From: BOG-908 sp964250925
GTDB taxonomy: Bacteria; Pseudomonadota; Alphaproteobacteria; Acetobacterales; Acetobacteraceae
Direction of reading: 5' to 3'
Length of the DNA: 10,302 nt
Assembly (NCBI GenBank): GCA_964250925.1
Contig: CAXUHU010000120.1
Span: forward strand, 1 to 10,302
Part shown: piece after piece, positions 6,373-10,302 of the stretch
How positions within the stretch are numbered: position 1 is the stretch's first letter
How the letters are laid out: every line of letters starts with the position of its first letter
Program-made: the position numbers and the translations under genes
The notes under the pieces: model-generated
What the model was told of the DNA's origin: nothing
Database searches by the model: none
The model's input: only the letters and a program-made list of their open reading frames with translations

Positions 6373-7446
6373 CTAGAGCGCCGCGTAGATGCGGCCGCGC
6401 CGCGGCTTGAGCGAGGTTAGCACCTCGTAGCCGTTGGTGCCCGCCCAGCCGGCTACCTCGTCGGGCGGTATTGCGGGGCCGATCAGCTCCAGTTCGCTGC
6501 CTACGGCCACGGCTGGATGATCGGTCGCGTCGTAGGTGACGAGATCCATCGAGACACGGCCTATCAGGGGCAGGCGTGCGCCGTCAAAGGCGGCGAAAGC
6601 GATGTTGGACACCGAGCGGTGATAACCATCCGCATAGCCGGCCGAGACGGTGGCCACGCGCGTCGCGCGTCGCGCGGTCCAGATGCCGTTGTAGCCCACG
6701 CGCTCGCCGGGTGCGACCAGGCGGAGTTGCAGAACGGGTGCGGTCAGCCGCATCACCGGGCGCATCGGGTTGCGCCCTGCCTGCGGGGTGGGGTTGATGC
6801 CGTAGAGGGCGGCACCCGGGCGGGCCAGGTCGGAGCGAAAGGCTGCGCCCAGAAACGTGCCGGACGAGTTGGCGATGCTACGAGGTGCAGGCGGCAACCG
6901 GTTGCAGGCAGCATGGAAGCGGGCCGCCTGCAGCGCGTTGACCGGATCGTCGGGCCGTTCGGCATCGGTGAGGTGGGTCATCATGAACAGCACCTCGATC
7001 CCGCCGAGCAGTCTTGGGTGGTCGGCCAAGTAGGTCAGGTCCTCGCCGGACAGGCCAAGGCGGTTCATTCCTGTATCGATGTGGATCAGCGCCGGCAGCG
7101 TCGTGCCGACATGGCGTGCATAGGCGGCCCAGGTCTCGATGCCGGAAAGCGTGCCCAGTACCGGCGACAGCTTCGCTGCCACGTACAACCCGGCCATCTC
7201 GGTAAACAGCCCGTTCAACACGGCCAGCATGGCGCCGGGCACGTGCGGGCGCAGGGCCAAGCCCTCATCGGGGTAGGCGACGAAGAAGTGGCGCGCGCCT
7301 TCCTGGTGCAGCCGGGCACCGACCTGTGCGGCACCCAGGCCGTAGGCGTCGGCTTTGACCACCGCTGCCGCGGGGCCGCCATGCTGCGCCGCAAGCAGCC
7401 GCCAGTTGGCGGCAATCGCGTCGAGATCGACGGTCAGGGTCGTCAT
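6373..7446 (-). CDS. alr: Alanine racemase
   Basis: A 357-residue cytoplasmic PLP enzyme interconverting L- and D-alanine, the D-isomer being needed for peptidoglycan. An N-terminal TIM-barrel carries the PLP lysine K31 in AVVKADAYGLG (28-38). Other barrel marks are HIDTGMNRLG (122-131), MTHLTDAE (156-163) and ANSSGTFLG (192-200). The C-terminal beta domain holds the opposite-face catalytic tyrosine Y271 in SAGYADGY (268-275) and GRVSMD (296-301). All catalytic residues are intact and the length is typical. The ATG at 7446 gives the usual start MTTLTVDLDAI, with the gpx stop 15 nt upstream. The Shine-Dalgarno is weak. Whether this is the only racemase (alr) or a second, catabolic one (dadX) cannot be told from the window. 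Confidence 0.97.
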   Translation of the reverse strand: MTTLTVDLDAIAANWRLLAAQHGGPAAAVVKADAYGLGAAQVGARLHQEGARHFFVAYPDEGLALRPHVPGAMLAVLNGLFTEMAGLYVAAKLSPVLGTLSGIETWAAYARHVGTTLPALIHIDTGMNRLGLSGEDLTYLADHPRLLGGIEVLFMMTHLTDAERPDDPVNALQAARFHAACNRLPPAPRSIANSSGTFLGAAFRSDLARPGAALYGINPTPQAGRNPMRPVMRLTAPVLQLRLVAPGERVGYNGIWTARRATRVATVSAGYADGYHRSVSNIAFAAFDGARLPLIGRVSMDLVTYDATDHPAVAVGSELELIGPAIPPDEVAGWAGTNGYEVLTSLKPRRGRIYAAL

Positions 7447-7461
7447 GGATGACCGTGCGGA

Positions 7462-7947
7462 TCAGGCCGCCTTCAGCGCCGCTTCGATCTTCGGGCCGAT
7501 GCTGCCGGGCTTCGTCGTGGGCGGAAACCGGTCAAGCACCTCGCCGGTGCGCGCGATCAGGAATTTCGTGAAGTTCCACTTGATGGCATCGACGAGGAAG
7601 CCGGATTTCTGCTGCTTCAGCCAGGTCCATAGCGGGTGGGCGCCATTGCCATTGACCTCGATTTTGCGGAACAGGGGAAAGCTGACATCGTATTTGGTCG
7701 AACAGAAACTGGCGATCGCGGCGGCATCGCCCGGCTCCTGATGGCCGAACTGGTCGCAGGGAAAGCCCAGCACCGAGAAGCCCTGGCCGGCATAGCGACG
7801 CTGCAACGCTTCCAACCCCTCATACTGGGGCGTGAAACCACATTTGCTGGCGGTGTTGACGATCAGCAGAACCTGGCCGCGAAAGACGTCCAGCTTGGCC
7901 TGCCTGCCGTCCAACGTGTTGGCGGCAAAATCGTAAACGGTAGACAT
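7462..7947 (-). CDS. gpx: Glutathione peroxidase-family (Cys-type, probably thioredoxin-linked) peroxidase
   Basis: A 161-residue thiol peroxidase that reduces hydrogen peroxide and organic hydroperoxides. The peroxidatic Cys C36 lies in NTASKCGFTPQY (31-42), the second signature is GFPCDQFGHQEPG (61-73, with Q70), and KWNFTKFL (123-130) supplies the catalytic Trp and Asn. All three parts of the Cys-Gln-Trp/Asn site are present. C82 in FCSTKYDVSF corresponds to the resolving cysteine of GPx enzymes that use thioredoxin rather than glutathione. The start is taken at ATG 7947 (MSTVYDF), which has GGAG six nt upstream. An in-frame ATG at 7980 would add 11 residues without a signal peptide and is less likely. 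First gene of the minus-strand run, 15 nt before alr. No signal peptide, hence cytoplasmic. Confidence 0.96.
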   Translation of the reverse strand: MSTVYDFAANTLDGRQAKLDVFRGQVLLIVNTASKCGFTPQYEGLEALQRRYAGQGFSVLGFPCDQFGHQEPGDAAAIASFCSTKYDVSFPLFRKIEVNGNGAHPLWTWLKQQKSGFLVDAIKWNFTKFLIARTGEVLDRFPPTTKPGSIGPKIEAALKAA

Positions 7948-7953
7948 CGGCTT

Positions 7954-7957
7954 CTCC
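7954..7957 (-). promoter_or_regulatory. Shine-Dalgarno deciding the gpx start
   Basis: GGAG on the minus strand, 6 nt before the ATG at 7947. It favours this start over the in-frame ATG at 7980. Confidence 0.7.
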
Positions 7958-8021
7958 GCCAGGTTCGTGCCGAACAGCATACGGCCCTTTGCCCAGGGCG
8001 GAAGAGCAGCGCGGTTCGGGC

Positions 8022-8438
8022 TTATGGATGGTCATCCGGGGCTTCAGGATCGGTGTTGGCGTGGTAGACACAGCCTCCACACTCAGCCTCGGAGGGACAA
8101 CCTCCATCACAGCGACAGCCAGACGAGCTGCTGCCGTGGAACGGCAGGCTCAAATGATGGCCAGGCTCAAGGCCCGCCTGAGACGATCGTTTTGTCAACG
8201 GCACGACGGTGCCACCAGGTTTGCGCTGGGGCTGAGGTTGCCAACCTGCGATGCTACGGGCCTGCATGCGGACTTGCTCTTTGTTCGGATCAGAGGAAAG
8301 CGGCGGCCGAACGCGACAAGGGCCGAGAACGCGCCTCCTGTCCAAACGCGGGGCGGATGGCAGCGGCGGCTTCTTCACCGACAGCGAACACGCCCAACCA
8401 TGGGCCGGCACGTCACAGCCCGACGACCACGTGACCAA
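8022..8438 (-). CDS. Doubtful small ORF with a cysteine cluster at its C-terminus
   Basis: A 138-codon frame; from the internal ATG near 8268 about 81 residues remain. The last 32 residues carry five cysteines as C-x-C-x(3)-C-x(5)-C-x(2)-C (GCRCDGGCPSEAECGGCVYH), followed by an acidic tail DPEAPDDHP. Such spacing could bind metal. The CGGCVY stretch loosely recalls the oxidoreductase-like N-terminal motif (C-x(2)-C-V-W/Y). Against it: no clear Shine-Dalgarno, a weak third-position GC preference compared with neighbours, a Pro/Arg/Ser-rich low-complexity N-terminal half, and overlap with the expected promoter region of gpx. Its stop is 74 nt before the gpx ATG. Most likely chance, but the cysteine cluster deserves a homology check. 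Confidence 0.2.
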   Translation of the reverse strand: MVTWSSGCDVPAHGWACSLSVKKPPLPSAPRLDRRRVLGPCRVRPPLSSDPNKEQVRMQARSIAGWQPQPQRKPGGTVVPLTKRSSQAGLEPGHHLSLPFHGSSSSGCRCDGGCPSEAECGGCVYHANTDPEAPDDHP

Positions 8439-8498
8439 TGGCTAATCGAACTCCGTATTCTTCTGTTGCGAGGCGCATTGCTCCGCTATCAGTAATGC

Positions 8499-8505
8499 AG
8501 GGAGA
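8499..8505 (+). promoter_or_regulatory. Shine-Dalgarno of the glycine-rich repeat gene
   Basis: AGGGAGA, with its GGGAG core 8 nt before the ATG at 8513. It favours that start over in-frame ATGs at 8495 and 8438. Confidence 0.75.
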
Positions 8506-8512
8506 ACGCACA

Positions 8513-10302
8513 ATGCGCAGCATAGTATCCGGCCACGTCAACCATACGGTTGTACTTGGACAGGATGGCTACGGCACTGGCCTGACCATTACACAGTCCG
8601 GGGTAATCGCGCCGGCCTATTCCATGCTGCCGCAACCCGGGGTTGATGGCATCGACATCGCCGCCAGCGTGGCGAGCGCCAGAATCCTAAACCAGGGCAG
8701 TGTCATCGGCGCAGCTGCTGCGCCAAACGTCACGTACGGGACCGGCTACACCGGCGGCACCGGCATAGATTTTTCGTCGTCCGGTCGTCTCGACAACCAG
8801 GGGACCGTCACGGGCGGCTCCGGCGGATACGGCGGATATCAGAGCGGCACCGGCGGCGCCGGCGGGGCGGGCATCCACCTTGGGCAAGGCGCTGTGCTGA
8901 TCAACTCCGGCGTCGTGTCGGGCGGCATGGGCGGCCCCGCCTATACCGACGTGGGAAGTGGCGGCGCAGGCGTCCTGGCCGACGGGTCCGACCGGTTGTC
9001 CAACAGCGGCACGATCGTAGGCGGCGAAGGTGGCCAGGCTGGCGCCGTGGAACCGTTTCCAACAACCACCCTTGCCTCGGGCGTGGGGGGCGTGGGCGTG
9101 TCGCTCGGCGACGCGAGCCGGCTGACCAACACCGGATTGATCGAGGGTGGAGAGGGCGGCGGCGGTCCGCTTGTCAACCGCGTCAACGACGTTGGTGGCG
9201 TTGGCGTGGAGCTGGGTGGAACCGCCATCTTGCTTAACGGCGGCACCATCGTCGGCGGCGTCGGCGGCGGATCGGATTACAGCAACTACGCTGTACCAGC
9301 AGCTGCGGGCGGCGCCGGCGTGGCAATCGACGGGTCCGGCACGGTTACCAACACGGGGCACATTACCGGCGGTGATGCAGGCTACGTCTTCGGGGGAACC
9401 TCTGGGGGGCGCGGCGGCGTCGGCGTGGACGTAGGGGCCGGCACGCTGAACAACATGGGCAGCATCGCCGGCGGCATCGGCGACCCAGGTTTTCCTGGCT
9501 CTTCCATCCCAGGCTATCCTCCATACGACGCCGCGGGGGGTGCTGGCGTCACCCTGTCCGGCGGCCACGTTGCCAACGGCGGGACGATTATCGGCGGTGC
9601 GGGCTACACCGGCGCCTTCAGCTCTGGCGGCGTCGGCCTGTCGGCGACCGATGGCACTGTGGTGAACACCGGTATGATCGCCGGCGGCACGGGCGCCAGC
9701 GGGTATAGGTACGCGGGCGGCGCTGGGCTGGGTGGAACCTCCGGCAGCGCCGGCGGCAACGGCGTGACGCTCGATGGCGGCACGCTCAGCAACGCGGGAA
9801 CTATCATGGGCGGCACCGGTGGGGCCGCTTACGGGACGTCCCAGACCGGTGGTGTCGGCGGTGTCGGCGTGGCGGTATCGAACGGCCTGCTGACCAACGC
9901 CGGCCTGATCCAGGGCGGCCTGGGCGGCGCCGGCCTATCAGGGGGCGCCACCGGCTTTAACACTGCGTCCAGCGGTGTCGGCGGCGCGGGCGTATTGCTC
10001 GGAGACGGAGCCACGCTGGTCAACAGCGGCACGATCGAGGGCGGTGCGGGCTATGCCGTCGCTTTCGGGACGTACAACCACTCCAGCCAGGGCGGTGCCG
10101 GCGTGATGGCGAGCGCGGCCGACCGCATCGTCAATCACGGCACGGTGCAGGGCGGCAACGGCGGATTTGGCTACACGGACGGGGCGCAGGTGCCCGGCGG
10201 TGTCGGCATCGACCTCACCGCCGCCGGCTCGCTCACGAACGATGGCCAGATCAGCGGCGGCAAGGGCGGCTACGCGTATTACAGCATTAGCGAGGTCGAT
10301 GG
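8513..10302 (+). CDS. Giant glycine-rich tandem-repeat protein, probable secreted beta-solenoid (3' end outside window)
   Basis: An open frame of 596 codons with no stop before the window edge, so the protein is longer. After a short non-repetitive start (MRSIVSGHVNHTVVLG), about 15 copies of a core of about 22 residues follow: G-[VI]-x-[LIV]-x-x-G-x-x-[LIV]-x-N-x-G-x-[IV]-x-G-G-x-G. Clear examples are GVSLGDASRLTNTGLIEGG and GVTLDGGTLSNAGTIMGG. The core asparagines fall at residues 60, 95, 131, 164, 206, 242, 280, 314, 355, 385, 427, 462, 504, 541 and 576, a spacing of 30-42. The hydrophobic-N-x-G-x-I ladder is typical of right-handed parallel beta-helices in adhesins and autotransporter passengers. 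Composition is extreme: Gly about one third, no Cys, no Trp, one Lys. There is no Sec signal peptide, so type I secretion or another route is possible. The export domain would be downstream. An adhesin or matrix role is inference. Confidence 0.88.
   Translation, partial: MRSIVSGHVNHTVVLGQDGYGTGLTITQSGVIAPAYSMLPQPGVDGIDIAASVASARILNQGSVIGAAAAPNVTYGTGYTGGTGIDFSSSGRLDNQGTVTGGSGGYGGYQSGTGGAGGAGIHLGQGAVLINSGVVSGGMGGPAYTDVGSGGAGVLADGSDRLSNSGTIVGGEGGQAGAVEPFPTTTLASGVGGVGVSLGDASRLTNTGLIEGGEGGGGPLVNRVNDVGGVGVELGGTAILLNGGTIVGGVGGGSDYSNYAVPAAAGGAGVAIDGSGTVTNTGHITGGDAGYVFGGTSGGRGGVGVDVGAGTLNNMGSIAGGIGDPGFPGSSIPGYPPYDAAGGAGVTLSGGHVANGGTIIGGAGYTGAFSSGGVGLSATDGTVVNTGMIAGGTGASGYRYAGGAGLGGTSGSAGGNGVTLDGGTLSNAGTIMGGTGGAAYGTSQTGGVGGVGVAVSNGLLTNAGLIQGGLGGAGLSGGATGFNTASSGVGGAGVLLGDGATLVNSGTIEGGAGYAVAFGTYNHSSQGGAGVMASAADRIVNHGTVQGGNGGFGYTDGAQVPGGVGIDLTAAGSLTNDGQISGGKGGYAYYSISEVD
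8660..10302 (+). repeat. Degenerate tandem repeat array inside the glycine-rich gene (15 units, about 90-126 bp each)
   Basis: The protein repeat is visible in DNA as recurring blocks such as AACxxCGGxACGATC...GGCGG. One 17-mer, CAACAGCGGCACGATCG, occurs exactly at 9001-9017 and 10021-10037. Unit length varies by whole codons because the Gly-rich spacer varies while the core is conserved. Units have diverged in synonymous positions, so the array is old or under selection rather than freshly amplified. Confidence 0.85.

Larger units (their letters stand above)
7948..8512. other. Divergent intergenic region between gpx and the glycine-rich repeat gene
   Basis: 565 bp between two divergently transcribed genes, so it should carry both promoters. 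I find no confident -35/-10 pair on either strand. On the minus strand TATGCT, about 40 nt before the gpx start, could be a -10 box but lacks a good -35. Two short palindromes occur on the gpx side: GTTCG-TGC-CGAAC at 7963-7975 and GGATG-GT-CATCC at 8026-8037. CACGTG occurs at 8428-8433. Open frames exist on both strands, but none shows a recognisable domain. The region reads less GC-biased at third positions than the flanking genes. Apart from the weak cysteine-rich ORF listed separately, I see no gene in it. Confidence 0.6.

Noticed and set aside
7989..8495. Plus-strand ORF of 168 codons (and an overlapping one at 7967-8434) in the divergent region
   Set aside because: Arg-rich, without domain, membrane or repeat structure; it overlaps the gpx leader. 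Ordinary open frame in GC-rich DNA.
8687..9568. Long antisense ORF (293 codons) through the glycine-rich gene
   Set aside because: It is the reverse complement of GGC/GCC-rich repeat codons, which rarely create stops. Its product is a compositional shadow without domain or ribosome site, and the sense strand has a clear protein repeat.
8660..10302. CRISPR array or RTX toxin repeats
   Set aside because: The repeats are protein-level, in frame and of varying length, not identical direct repeats with unique spacers. The strict calcium-binding nonapeptide GGxGxDxxx is not repeated in tandem, although single GGxGxD-like stretches occur.

Overview
The window is GC-rich bacterial DNA that codes along nearly its whole length. 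A bacterial-type RadA, an MlaE/MlaF lipid ABC transporter, alanine racemase beside the transporter, a TPR-glycosyltransferase fusion and a giant glycine-rich repeat protein together suggest an alphaproteobacterium. Acetobacteraceae is my best guess, from gene content and style only. No rRNA, tRNA, IS element, prophage or CRISPR array is visible.

Layout. At the left edge (3-74, +) is a short tail that looks like the C-terminus of an M3-family metallopeptidase. It is followed by a TPR/glycosyltransferase-like protein (132-1514, +). The tail of that gene overlaps by 29 bp a convergent minus-strand run of eight genes. In transcription order, right to left, these are glutathione peroxidase (7947-7462), alr (7446-6373), mlaE (6348-5563), mlaF (5566-4793), a small exported protein of unknown function (4739-4215), a VOC/glyoxalase-fold protein (4205-3807), radA (3749-2376) and a Mak-type ROK fructokinase (2379-1486). 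Gaps are 15, 24, -4, 53, 9, 57 and -4 nt, so a single transcription unit is plausible. The two 4-nt ATGA overlaps (mlaE/mlaF and radA/mak) suggest translational coupling. The set is mainly housekeeping: peroxide defence, D-alanine for the cell wall, outer-membrane lipid transport, recombination repair and sugar phosphorylation.

A 565-bp divergent region (7948-8512) holds the 5' side of the gpx operon, one weak cysteine-rich minus-strand ORF, and the Shine-Dalgarno of the last gene.

The last gene (8513 to beyond the right edge, +) is the most unusual object here. It is an open frame of 596 codons without a stop, encoding a glycine-dominated protein with 15 copies of a core of about 22 residues separated by Gly-rich spacers of variable length. 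I read it as the N-terminal part of a large secreted or surface beta-solenoid protein. It has no recognisable signal peptide, and its C-terminus, which would show the secretion route, is outside the window. The rest of the window looks like ordinary chromosomal core.
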